From Diphasiastrum complanatum (taxonomy: Eukaryota; Streptophyta; Lycopodiopsida; Lycopodiales; Lycopodiaceae): a DNA stretch of 64,000 nucleotides. Location: assembly GCA_029204225.1 (NCBI GenBank), contig MU831869.1, positions 1-64,000 of the forward strand. The letters run 5' to 3'. A program made the translations under genes and the position numbers. Below the pieces are notes generated by a model. That model saw only the letters and a program-made list of their open reading frames with translations. It searched no databases and was not told the origin of the DNA. Positions 23,473-34,817 of the stretch are shown in pieces; position 1 is the first letter of the stretch; every line of letters begins with the position of its first letter.

Positions 23473-23929
23473 GACATATGCCACCCAACAAGAATGCATG
23501 AATATTTATGTTCCAAGCTGATGATGGCTCCAACCAAGATTTAAAATTTGAACTCAAAATCACATCAAAATAAGATCTACAATAAAGAATACACTTAGAT
23601 CAAGTAGATCTAATCAGCCATAGACAATGTAGAATCAATGTATTAGCTAGAGAGGAAAAATAGACATTGTATATTACTACTAATACAAGTACAAATCAGA
23701 TAACAAATGAGAGGAGTTGAGCCCTATTTAGACTATCTCAACTTGAATTATGTTTTTAATAAAGAGGCCTCCTATTATCAAGTAAGAGGTGGAACTCAAA
23801 CTATTATAGATTGGGGTTCACTCAGTTGCAAGAGTGGACTCCAAAATATGATACAATTGGGTCCTACAGGTCGTGGGTATAGATAGAGGCCTCCACCACG
23901 AGTTTCATAGCATGTATTATGTACGAAAA

Positions 23930-24735
23930 TGTTGTTGCTCTTTGAATTGAAGATTCTACTACATGCATTTCCTTCCATGCTCCATCTTCATGCATATAGT
24001 TAGGGTACTGATGTATGAATGTGTTTGCTGTTGTTAATTCTCTCTTAAGGATTGGTTTGGGATTAGTATCAGGTAGATGTGCAGGGCTTGGAGGCTGGTC
24101 CATTATTCTACTCAATTCAGATGCTTCATAATTATCGGCTCCCGGAGAAGTTCTTGTTACAACTGTTGAGTGATAGATGTAATAAGCACTTTGTAGGATT
24201 TCCATTTGTGTTAGCATCAGGTAGATGTGCAGGACTTGGAGATCGATCTACCATTCCACTTATTTTCGATGTTTCCCAGTTTTCGTCTCCTTGAGGAGTT
24301 CTCCTTATTTGTGATTTCAGTTTTAAAGAGGTTGTGTTGATTCTGTGATTTCAATAGGAGTAGCTTTAGTTTAATTCCATGTTTTTTGAGTAGAATAGTT
24401 TAGCAATAATATGCAGACCATACGAATAAAGCAAGAACTGAAATAGTCTGTAGAAAGTAGAAAATCGAGTCCTGATAGATCCTACATCCAAGATGAACTA
24501 CCATTGCCAATCAAGGATCCAAATCAGGTTGTAGGTGTGCCACTCACAGGCGGGACACACTACCAATATTCGACAACCAGTAGACGCCATAGCAGACCCA
24601 TTGTTTAGCAGAATATCTATCAGAAGAATCGCAGCACACAAGGAGATAATCGTTGCTAATAGAGAAAAAATAGGTGCTAATAGAGAAGAAGAGACAAAAG
24701 ATGCTTGCCCTAACCTTGGCGCTAGTTGCCATTGA
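23930..24735. repeat. 800-bp repeat, copy 1 (second copy at 39.41-40.22 kb)
   Basis: Shares long near-identical text with 39410-40222 in the same orientation. Internally, a segment starting GGTAGATGTGCAGG(A/G)CTTGGA is tandemly duplicated. Minus-strand frames read SPSPAHLPDANTNGNP and NTFIHQYPNYMHEDG. I cannot assign this to a known family; it may be coding or leader DNA of a retroelement. Confidence 0.8.
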
Positions 24736-24899
24736 CAATCTTTTTGGTTTTTGATCCAGAACTTGTTTTTACAAGACAATTTTTCAGTTTTGACTCGTTT
24801 TTTGTTGGTTATTTGTTGTCTTGCATTTCTCATTTTTCCAAGCATGCATTCCAAATTCTTGTTTGTTAGATCGAGATTTTTTCAAACATCCTTATTGAT

Positions 24900-26930
24900 T
24901 CTTCAAGTCTGTGCAAACTCACCTCAAACATTCCAAAAATCCACCGTCACAATGCTTTTTTGCATTTCTGGACATTGACAATCAAAAATTGAATTTCTCA
25001 TAATTTTCAAGTTTCTCGCAATTTTTAGAATTTTTTGAGGTCTCCGAAATTTTTTCGAGTTTCTTGGGTTTTTCAGAATTTTTCGAGTCTCACAAAAATT
25101 TTTCGAGTTTCTCAATTTTTCGAGTCTCACACAAATTCTGAGAGTTTTTCAAAATTTTGAGCTTTTAAATTTTTTTTGCATCCGACGAGTTCTTAGGTCT
25201 GAAGCCCACAAATTTGCATCTTGTTTGCATCTGCCACTCCATTTTTATTGTATTCCACGCATAACATCCGACAACTCTCAGTATTTCACTCTGCATTACT
25301 ATCGCATCCGCCAAAACAATTTCACCTTGCATCCGTCATCTATCTCACTTCGCATCTGACGCCCATCTACATTCCATCCGATGACCTTCAGATTGAATCC
25401 GACGTACTTGTAATTTTCGAGTTTTTCGAATTCTTTCATTTTTTGAGCTTTTTATATTTTTCGAGTTTTTACTAGATTTTCGTTATTCCATCAGACGCTC
25501 CCTCTGCAATTCCATCCGCCAAGCCACTTTGATTGCATCTGCCACCCATTTTTGTATCCGTCGCTCTAATCCTCAATTGCATCAAACGTTTTTTTAAATT
25601 GTTCGAGTTTTCGAATTTCTACCAAGATCTTATATCCAACGTTTTCTTTCTTCTTTTTCCGATTTTCATTTTCTGTTTGCATCTGATTTTGAAATTTTTT
25701 ACCCTTTGACATTTTTTGTCCCTTTGAAATTTTTCCACTCTTTTCAATTTTCGACCCTTTGCAATTTTTTGTCTCTTTGAAATTTTATTGACTCGTTGTA
25801 ATTTTTCGACTATCCTATTTGTTCAACTCTTTGCAATCTTTCGATCCTCTGATTTTTCGAGATTTTTTTGTTTTTTGGGTTTTTCGATTTTTTTAAAATT
25901 TTGAATTTTCAAGTTTTTCTAATTAAGAGTTTTTCGATTTTTGAATTGTTCAGGTTTTTCAAGACTTCATAACTTTTGCGTTTTTCAGATCTTAGTATTT
26001 TTTGAGTTATTCTATTTTTTTTCGAGTATTTTGATTTATTTAAAGATTTTGGATTTTTGCAACTTTTTCGAGTTTTTTGATTTTTTTTTTATTTTTTTGA
26101 GTTTTTCGAGATGTAGGTTTTTTTTTTCAAGTTTTTGTCAAGTTTTTCGATTTTTTCGAGTTTTTGGATTTTTCGATATCTTGCATCTCACATTTTTGTA
26201 TCTGACGTCCAGATCACTCTACATTTGACGCCCATTCAATTTTTTGAAATTTTTCGGCATTTTCCAATTTTGCGACTTTATTGGATTCTCAATTTCTCAA
26301 GTTTTTCGGATTTTTAATTTTTTGGATTTTTTCGAGTTTTCAAGTTTTTTCGAATTTTTAAGATTTTTGAATTTTTTGAGTGCTTCGATTTTTTTTAAAA
26401 TTTTCACAATTTGCGAGTTATTTTCAAGTTTTTTAGTTTTTCGATTTTTGTTTTTTTTTTCAAGTTTTTCGATTTTTCGATACCTTATAGTTTTTTCGAT
26501 ACTTGACATTTTTCAATCCCTTCTAACATTTTTCATGTTTAAATTTTTTTCGATACTTTATATTTTTTGATACTTGAGATTTTCTAAAAAAACACATAAA
26601 GGTACATTATTTTTTCGATCCTATATTTTTTGGAGCTCTTATTTTTTTGAGTCGTGATTTTTTTCGATCCACTAATTTTTTCGAGACATTATTTTTTCGA
26701 TCTATTATTTTTTGATCCACAATTTTTTTGATCCCTCATTTTTCGAGTTTTATTTTTTTGAGTTCTATTTTTCGAGTTCTATTTTTTCGAGCTCTATTTT
26801 TTGAGGTCTATTTTTTCTCATTCTATTTTTCGAGTTCTATTTTTTCGACTTCTTCTGTTTCGAATTTTTTTTTATGAATTTCATTTTTTCGAGTTTTATT
26901 TTTCGATCCAAATTTTTTTCGGATCCGACA
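24900..26930. repeat. TTTTTCGAG-rich low-complexity tract with CATCCGACG phrases
   Basis: Two kb dominated on the plus strand by T-runs punctuated by CGAG or CGAT (TTTTTCGAGTTTTT, ATTTTTTCGA). At its left end and right flank the phrase CAT(C/T)(C/T)G(A/C)C(G/A) recurs about every 20-40 bases (25184-25565, 26935-27125). Open frames rich in Phe/Ser are artefacts. Confidence 0.9.
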
Positions 26931-27834
26931 CCCTTTCTCATTAGTTGTATCTGACGTCCTCCATCTTCGTTTCATCTAACGTCCATTGCATCTGCCAATC
27001 TCCATTCGACGCCCTCCACCTTCATTTGCATCTGCCACATTTGCATCTGCTAGTATATTCTAGTACATCCGACACTGCATTCCATGACTATCTGTTGCTA
27101 TCTGCCAAGCTTTAGACTACATCCGACATCTTCAAAGTTTCTCACACTTTTTCAGCTTTAATAATTGATTCAACATATAAATCATATTCTACGAGTTCAA
27201 TCATGTCTCAAAAATAATCAATACATAATCTCATATTGTTAATCTGATTCGGTTATAAGATTCAGTCAAAGACAAACCAGTCTGAAACATTTCCATTCAT
27301 GACTAAGTACATTTGAGACTGCAACCAACAGGAGATCTGACAAGCCTCTATACTATCACTAAAGTTACATCCGACAAGCACATCAGAGAGTCACCATATT
27401 TTATATCTGGCTCCTCAATCCTTCGTCACATCCAATTTTATCTCCGATGTTTGACTACTTCATATTGATTGAAATACATCCGATGTCCATCTTCTTCCAA
27501 TGCTTAGTATCCTACCAAAACTAATTGAATGTCAAAACCAAGTCTCTCTAACCGAGGCTTCCATCCGAATGTTTTGAAGTGACTCTCTTCCACCGAATTC
27601 CTCCATCGAATCTTCACTAAGGAACTCCAACCAAGTCTCCTCGACCGAGAGGTTCAACCGAAGTTTTTCACCATAGGCACTATCTAGCATCCACTCTTTG
27701 CTGAATGAAATTTTTGTTTGACAAGTACTTTGTATTTAGTGACTCTCTGTAAACAGCAAGCCATACTTGTAGAATAGCTCAAGAATAAATTAGTTATTTA
27801 TCTCACCTTGTAGAGAGTTTAGAATATTTGTGCT
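26931..27834. other. flank of the CATCCGAC repeat and leader-like DNA
   Basis: CATCCGAC-type phrases thin out toward 27485. From 27545 to 27670 a second phrase set (ACCGAGG, CCACCGAA, ACCGAAG) appears. The right end adjoins the primer site of the copia LTR at 27851. Confidence 0.5.
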
Positions 27835-27846
27835 GCTCTGATACCA
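27835..27846 (-). promoter_or_regulatory. copia primer binding site next to LTR
   Basis: Exact minus-strand TGGTATCAGAGC, 4 bases inside the LTR end at 27851. Confidence 0.8.
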
Positions 27847-28352
27847 CTTTTGTAGGAGTAGACATTGATATCACTCTATGGGTGGAAATAGATATCAGCT
27901 TTGATAATACTTCTATTGGAAAAAAAACAAGAAAATTGCTATAACCGGGACCATGGATTACTTGGAGAATGGAGTTACGAGTAGTTCTGTGTGTGTGAAA
28001 TCAGATTATCAGTGTAGGAGTCATAGACTGCCATGAAAGAGAGATTGAAAAAGGAATTAGACATCTGAGACAGCCATGGAATCCTCTAATACTAATAACC
28101 TGACATGAAGAGAATGTAGAATTAATTCAAGCGTCAGAAGTAGCCATACAATTCTCTTCTTAATAATGTTTGTGTGAGAGGAGCGAGAGTTATCATTCAA
28201 CAAGAATGCGAAGGTGTAGAACAATAGTGAATCTGTATATTGAAGTTGTAAATACAACGATCAAACCACAATATAGTTGTGTTGATAAGTGTGTGATCCT
28301 ACTAACAAAATCCTACTAACAGATTCAAGACAATTGCTAAGGTTCTAAATTA

Positions 28353-28570
<218 letters not shown>

Positions 28571-28660
28571 CACTAACTCTGAGGAGTTAGCTACCGTTAA
28601 AAGGTGTTCTCCACTATCTAACCTTACGCAACATGATCTTCTCTCTGTACAATTGCTCAA

Positions 28661-28661
<1 letters not shown>

Positions 28662-28748
<87 letters not shown>
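28662..28748. repeat. (CA)30 (TA)13 compound microsatellite
   Basis: CA run 28662-28722 passes into TA run to 28748, inside the LTR. The sister LTRs have only TATATATACATG here. Confidence 0.95.
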
Positions 28749-29368
28749 CAGTTGGAAAAATATTGTACTAACTTACCTTTACAATTACAAGATTGATAAC
28801 AACTGTTAAACTGATCAGTGGATCAGTTCGTTGATGGAGCGTGAAGGCTTTTTGGTTTGATAGTGAAAATCTGTGTATTTTAGCAGGCTACAAATGTGAC
28901 ACTCCTTGGCCTTTTGGCTATTGCCTTTACCTGAGGGCATCCTTCAGGATTTGTAAGACACCTTCGGCGTTTGGAAGACACCTTCAGCATTTGAGACACC
29001 TTCAGAGTTTGGAAGACACCTTCGAGATTTGTAGGACATCGCCTTTGATTTATAGGACAGCTTCGACCTATTGTAGGGCAAGTGTCACTTTTTTTTTTTG
29101 CCTTTTGAAAACTGCATGCAAATATGCAGTGTCGAGTTTTTTTCCTCAATTTTCGCCTATGTAGAAACCCGTGTAAAACTTGCATTGTCGCATGTCAGAA
29201 AACTCAATGTAAAAACACAATGTCGGGTTTTTTGCATTTTTCGGCTGTGCAAAAAATGCGAGTAAAAATAGCAACAGTTCATTTTCTGCAGGTTACATTT
29301 GAGAGAGTAAAATCTAGAGAAGGAAGGAGGGCTGTGGGGACGAGTAGGAGTTAGATTAAACTCCAACA

Positions 29369-31378
29369 CTCCCCCTTAAGCTAACTACTATAAATCTGAT
29401 CTGCAATTGAGATTTAACATACTTATTAAAGTAGAATGTTTATCTCTAGACAATGGCTTTATCAAAATATCAGCCAACATACTGTTTGTATGACAATAAC
29501 TTAGTACAACATCTAGACTCTGAACTTTCTCTCTAAGAAAATGAAATTGAACTTCTATATGCTTAGTTCTATTATGAGTCGCACTGGAGTATTGTCGAAC
29601 TGATCTGTGTGAATTGCAGATCCTGCAGCAGCCTCCTTAGCCAAATTATTTCCTTCACTGTTGATATAGCTGCAACATATTCGAAATCTGTGGAGGACAG
29701 AGAAATGCACTTTTGTTGTTCCATGAGCTGGGTCCTCCTGCGAGGAAACAAATGTAGCTTGATGTGGATTTTTTGGTATCCACGTCTCCTGCCCAATCTG
29801 AATCTGAATAAGTGGTCAATGTGAGTGCAGCTTCTATATTTCCATTATAGCTCAAAAAAAAACCAACGGGGTTGGCTTAGTTGGTTAGCTTGACATCCAA
29901 AGTTTCTTTGGTCTTAGGTTCAAGCCTCCCCTTGGAAACCAAGAAGCATTATAGCTCAAAGCATAGTGCTTTGTAGCTTGAATGTACCTCAATACTCTTT
30001 GCAGAACTTTCTAGTGCCGTAGGCCTGGATTGGACATGTACTGAGACAATGTGCTTACTGCATATGCTAGATCAGGTCGTGTACAGATCATAGATACATA
30101 ATAGATCCTATGACAGACTGATAAAAATACTTGCACATTTCTTGTTGATCTGCTTGAGTTTTGGGGCACATATCTCTGGACAACTTAGCTTTTGGATCCA
30201 TAGGTGTGTCTATGGGCTTGCAGTCCTCCATGCCATATCTTGCCTTCAAGAAAGACAACATCACGGCTGACTGAGATCTAACTTGAATCAACATCATAGA
30301 TGCGATATGCTTTATGTGACGTTGAGTAGCCGATGAAGATGCTCTTACACCTTACTGGCTCCAGCTTCTTCCTTAGATCAGATGGCACTTGTGCATGGCA
30401 GAGACATCCGAAAACAAGTAGATGTTTCAAGCTTGCTTTGTATCCGTAGTAGGCTTCAAATGGTGTCCTAGAATCAACTACTTTAGTGCTGGAGTAGTTC
30501 TGTAGATAGAAGGCCGTAGAGATTGCTTATGCCCAAAATGTTTGAGGTAAATGGGCATTGGTTGTCATGGATCATGCAACTTCCAACAGTGTGCGATTCT
30601 TCCGCTCAGCTACTCCATTTTGCTGAGGAGTGTACCTTGTGGTAAACTGATGGTGCACACCACATGACGACATATAGTCCTTCATCTCATTTGATAGGTA
30701 CTCTTCCCCTGAATCAGACCGTAGGGCCTTGATTTTCTAACCAGTCTGATTCTCAGCATATTGATTGAATTCTTTGAAGCAATTGAATGCTTCTGACTTG
30801 TTTTTAATGAACATTACACTGGTAAAATGGGAGTAGTCATCAATGAATGTAATAAAATATAGAGCCTTACCCAAGGAAGGTACGCTCATATGACCACATA
30901 AGTCACTGTGTATCAGTGACAGAATGGACTTGGCTCTTCTGGCCTATCCTCTTGGAAATTTGGTTCTAGGCTGCTTGCCTAAGCAACTTTGATAAACGGA
31001 TTGATTAGCTATAGTAACAACATTTATATTCACGTCCTTGAACATTTTGTTATGATGCATATACAAGATTGAATGCATGTTTAGATGTCGTAATCTCTGA
31101 TACCATAAATTAGCATCTGAACAACTCACAGAAAGTGCAACAACGTGACTCAGTATGTACAAATTTCCTTCTTTGGAAGCAGAGAGGATTTCCTTTGAAT
31201 TTTCAATTACAATAGTACATCGTCTAGCTGTAAACAAAGCTCTGCAGCCTTCTTGCTAATAGACAATAAGTTCTTTGTTAATTTGGGTACATAAAGTACA
31301 CAATTAAGCTACCTTAGTGATGCCATCAGAGAATTGTAGTCAAATAGAGCCTTGGCCTTCGACTTGATGTGAACTGGA
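29369..31378 (-). pseudogene. copia pol fragment of element A (integrase, RT end, RNase H)
   Basis: Minus strand: GAG-pre-integrase with NLWYQRLRHLNMHSI, much-stopped integrase, then a jump to RT/RNase H (MEDCKPIDTPMDP, SVIGSIMYL, YSDSDWAGDVDTKKS, RTKHIEVQFHFLREK, LADILIKPL). It ends in CTTAAGGGGGAG, the polypurine tract, against the LTR. The middle of RT including YVDD is deleted. The right end is cut by the LTR of element C at 31379. Confidence 0.88.
29857..29946 (+). mobile_element. tRNA-derived SINE-like insertion with 14-bp target duplication
   Basis: The insert contains TTGGCTTAGTTGGTTAGC (RNA polymerase III A-box type) and, 30 bases on, GGTTCAAGCC (B-box). It is flanked by CATTATAGCTCAAA at 29843-29856 and 29947-29960. 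Removing the insert and one repeat restores the copia frame HYALSYNGNIEA. An A-run lies on the left side only, so orientation of the tail is unusual. At about 90 bp it is little more than a tRNA head. Confidence 0.82.
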
Positions 31379-32053
31379 TGTTAGATTTTTTATGCTCAAC
31401 CTTAAACAAATCATTCAAGTAATGAGCATCTTGAAAAACCCCGAAGGCCGACTTCATATTTTTGGACCTTCACATTTTCTTCTTTTACCTTAAAAGCAAT
31501 CTTTTTAGACACCTTTGTCTTTTTTGCTCCTTAGCGAAAAATGCGACACTCTAGCCAAGTGCCAAAATGCCTTAGCAATCATTTTTGGGCATTTTCATCT
31601 TTTTCGCCTTTCTCGCTACCTTTAAAATCTAAGGCACCTTCGCCTTCCTCACTGCCTTCGATGTAAGGCACTTTCTCAGCTTTTTCACCTTCTTTGTCAT
31701 CTTAAATCTAAGGGCGCCTTAGGGATTTACATACCTTTAGTATAAGGACAACTTCAAGAGTTGCATACCTTCAATCTAAAGCACCTTCGGGTTTTTCGGC
31801 TTTTTCGTGTTTTGCTACATTGGCTGACTGACGTCGCCAACTTATCAACAAACCCTAAAAAACAGCTGGACAAACCAAATATCCCATAGGCGGTTACCAA
31901 CTTTGTACATATGCAAAGACTGGCGTAAATAGCATTAAAGGCTTGTAAGATATTTGTTCCTCGACACTTGTAAATCTATATATTAGCTGATTCAAGCTAT
32001 GTAAAAACAAAAGTCAAGAATTTGAGTTAATTGAATTTTTCTCTTTCAATCAA

Positions 32054-32085
<32 letters not shown>

Positions 32086-32324
32086 CCTGTAGCCAGTGTT
32101 ATTACGCTTAGCAAGCTGAAGTTATTACTTCAAGCTCTTGTACTCATTGTTGATATTAATCAGAGTGCAATTTTTGTCTCACTACTATGTCGTTCATTTG
32201 CGCATACTGTATGAATTCTTCTACTTGAATAATTCTGCTGCTAACTGTTGCGTTTTCATTCCTACACACCATGCTCCAATCCTCAAGCTTCCACTGCGCT
32301 TGCCCACATGCGGTTTTTACGACA
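31379..32324 (+). mobile_element. copia LTR of element C, 946 bp
   Basis: Starts TGTTAG where element A is interrupted and ends ACGACA directly before TGGTATCAGAGC. Holds phrase repeats of the type AAGGCACCTTCGCC at 31440-31800 and a 40-base T run at 32056-32095. Confidence 0.65.
32056..32095. repeat. T40 homopolymer inside LTR
   Basis: Forty consecutive T bases. Confidence 0.95.
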
Positions 32325-32336
32325 TGGTATCAGAGC
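32325..32336 (+). promoter_or_regulatory. copia primer binding site of element C
   Basis: Exact TGGTATCAGAGC abutting the LTR end, 133 bases before the gag start. Confidence 0.8.
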
Positions 32337-32468
32337 AAGCATTTCAATAATCTGTATTTTTACTACGGATTATCAGTCTTGTTTCTATTAAGATGTCTTT
32401 CTAGCAAATGCACAGCCAACAGTATTCTAACAATCATTGTTTCTACCAACGAACTCGTTCAACCAGAA

Positions 32469-33965
32469 TGGATCCATCATCTAGTTCATCTCTCATTGAC
32501 AAAATCGATGGAGATAACTACCATCTCTGGAAATTCAAGATGACGGTTATACTTCTAGCCAAGGAACTGTGGGACATCGTTGATGGCACAGAGCTCAAAC
32601 CATTAGGTGATGCAACCATCATCACCAAGTGGAGACTGAGAGATGGCAAAGCATTTGCCATGATTACCCTCAACATCAAATATACTTAGATCAGCCACAT
32701 ACGTGCTGCTTAGACAACTAAGGATGCATGGGACATCCTAGCAACTCTCTATGACATCAGAGACGTTACATCCAAGCTTTATCTGAGGAAGAAATTCTTC
32801 ACCCTCAAAATGTTTGAGACAGATAGTGTTTCGAGTCACTTCAACACGTTCAAGAATCTTATGGAGCAGATGAATGCAACCGGCTCAGTCATAGAAGATT
32901 CCGATGCACTCATGACTCTATTATCGAGTCTACCTGATGCCTACAAAAATTGGGTAATGGCAATTTCTACCCAGGAGCACCTCACTCTATCAAGAGTAAT
33001 TTCGCTACTCCTACAAGAGGAGATCAGAAGATCAGCATCCTCCTCATGCTTAGGATTGGATCCTCAAGCTCTGTATTTAAAAAATCAGAAATTTAGATCC
33101 AAGAGGTCTACAAAGTCAGGCTCTACTGACAAGAAGAGCAACATCCAGTCAGGACCAAATTCTGGTCTAGGATCGAATTCAAGCTCTTCATCATTTCAAC
33201 CAGTGTAGAAACTTTTCTGCATATACTGTAAGAGAACTGGCCATGAAATAAAAGACTGCCAAACTTTAAAGTACAACAACGAAAACAAGAAGCAGTTTCA
33301 ACAACAAGCACATAGTGCTACAGCCAGTCACTCAAATCAGCAACAACAAGAAGAAGATGAAGCAGCTTTCATGACCAAAGTCGGAGAACAACAGGAGATC
33401 GATTCCTAGTATCTAGATTCAGGAGCAACTCAACACATGACTCACCATCGCGACTAGTTCAAAGACTATAAGTCATTCACCCACTCTCGAGTTGTGCAAC
33501 TTGGAGACAACTCATCACATTCAATTGAAGGTGAAGGAACAGTCAGAGTTGGGTTCAAAAGAGGTGAAGTCAAGGTTCTCCACATTCCAAATCTTACCAA
33601 GAATCTGCTCTCAATTAGCAAAATCACCAATTCAGGTCAGAAGGTCAAATTCGATATAGAAGGTTGCGCAATTTTTGACAAATCCCGGAAGGTTCTAGCC
33701 TACGGAAGAAGAAGCGGCTATCTGTACAAACTCAGTATTTACTATTCTTCTAACAGTCAAGCTCTTCACACAGCCACTTCTGAATCAACTGATATGCTGT
33801 GGCATTTCAGACTTGGCTATCTTAACTACAACAATACAGCAAATGTTAGCTCAGAGTCTAGTACAAGGCATGCCTTCAGTCAAGAAGCTAGCTTCTCCAT
33901 GCGAAAGTTGCATTATCAACAAGCATGCTAGAAGTCCCTTCAGTTCAGACTCAGTTCATACATCC
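32469..33965 (+). pseudogene. copia gag-protease-preintegrase of element C, 3' truncated
   Basis: gag starts MDPSSSSSLIDKIDGDNY and reads LWKFKMTVILLAKELWD and MEQMNATG...LSSLPDAY. The zinc knuckle CIYCKRTGHEIKDC is intact and the protease has an intact YLDSGATQHM. VLHIPNLTKNLLSISK and the GAG-pre-integrase HFRLGYLNY follow. Only a handful of stops (for example at 32687, 33207 and 33407) interrupt it, so it is younger than element A. It breaks off at about 33965. Confidence 0.88.
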
Positions 33966-34190
33966 AGGGGATATAATGGCAAGTGCTTTGCCATCCTTTG
34001 CTTCCCATGTTGGAAGCAATTTAGGTTCTACCAGCTTGGGTATTGAACCATTTATGTACCGCCACAGCTCTTTCTCGATCAGGATCATCCTCATCTTGAA
34101 CTTCCACATGTGGAAGTCATCTCCATTGAATTTGTTGACAAAATGGATCTCTGAGGTTGAACCTTCCATAGCGATCGAGTAGTAGAGATG
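33966..34190 (-). pseudogene. copia gag N-terminal scrap of element A
   Basis: Minus strand MEGSTSEIHFVNKFNGDDFH then MWKFKMRMILIEKELW and WEAKDGKALAII, nearly the same as the gag of element B at 36239. It is the probable far part of element A, separated by the nested element C and a deletion. Confidence 0.8.
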
Positions 34191-34319
34191 AAACACAAAC
34201 AGCTCGCAAATCTCGCATATGTATTTGGGCACTTGCAAATTTCGTCAAAGATGGATCTATCTTACATATCAATCTTGAAAAAAAAAAACAAAATCTTGTT
34301 CTAGTAATAATTGCAAACT

Positions 34320-34740
34320 CAAATTATACGTAAAAAATTATAGTATTTTTCTATACGTAAAAAATGACATTTTTTTTTTCATAAAAAAATCTCAATTGAT
34401 ATGGGAAATCGATGTCTGGTATCGATTTGCCGTATAAAAAAAAACGATTAAAATTTAGTTATTTTTATATATTTTTTGATACGGGAAATCGATACCGGGT
34501 ATCGAATTCGATACCCGGTATCGATTTCTCGTATCAAAAGAGCTTTTTTTGATACAGAAAATCGATACCGGGTATCAAATTCGATATCCGGTATCGATTT
34601 CCCGTATCAATGAGAGGTTTTTTTTAGTTTTTTTCATACGAGAAATCGATATGCAGTATCGATTTCACGTATCAAGAGAGGTGTATTTATGAAAAAATAG
34701 GATTTTTTTTTTATATTAAAAACTGTCGTTTTTTCTGATG
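34320..34740. repeat. array of four palindromes (ATCGATACCGGGTATCGA type)
   Basis: Palindromes lie at 34400-34434, 34478-34535, 34551-34608 and 34636-34673. The second is 58 bases, self-complementary except for one base pair, with GAATTC at its centre. All share GATACGGGAAATCGATAC and its complement. Flanking T-rich text is also arranged symmetrically (TTTTTCATAAAAAAATC left; GAAAAAATAGGATTTTT right), so the whole block is a larger imperfect inverted repeat. No protein is encoded. Confidence 0.88.
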
Positions 34741-34817
34741 TTCTCACAGAAATCCAAGAAGTGTTGAAGAAAACATCTTACAACCAAAAATATGTTCTAC
34801 TTAAGTCACCTTGTCCT

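Noticed and set aside
25941-26570. Phe-rich plus-strand frames
   Set aside because: Artefact of the TTTTTCGAG tract.
34320-34740. Palindrome array as a CRISPR-like or bacterial structure
   Set aside because: Spacers are not uniform, units are palindromes not direct repeats with unique spacers, and the context is a plant nuclear genome.
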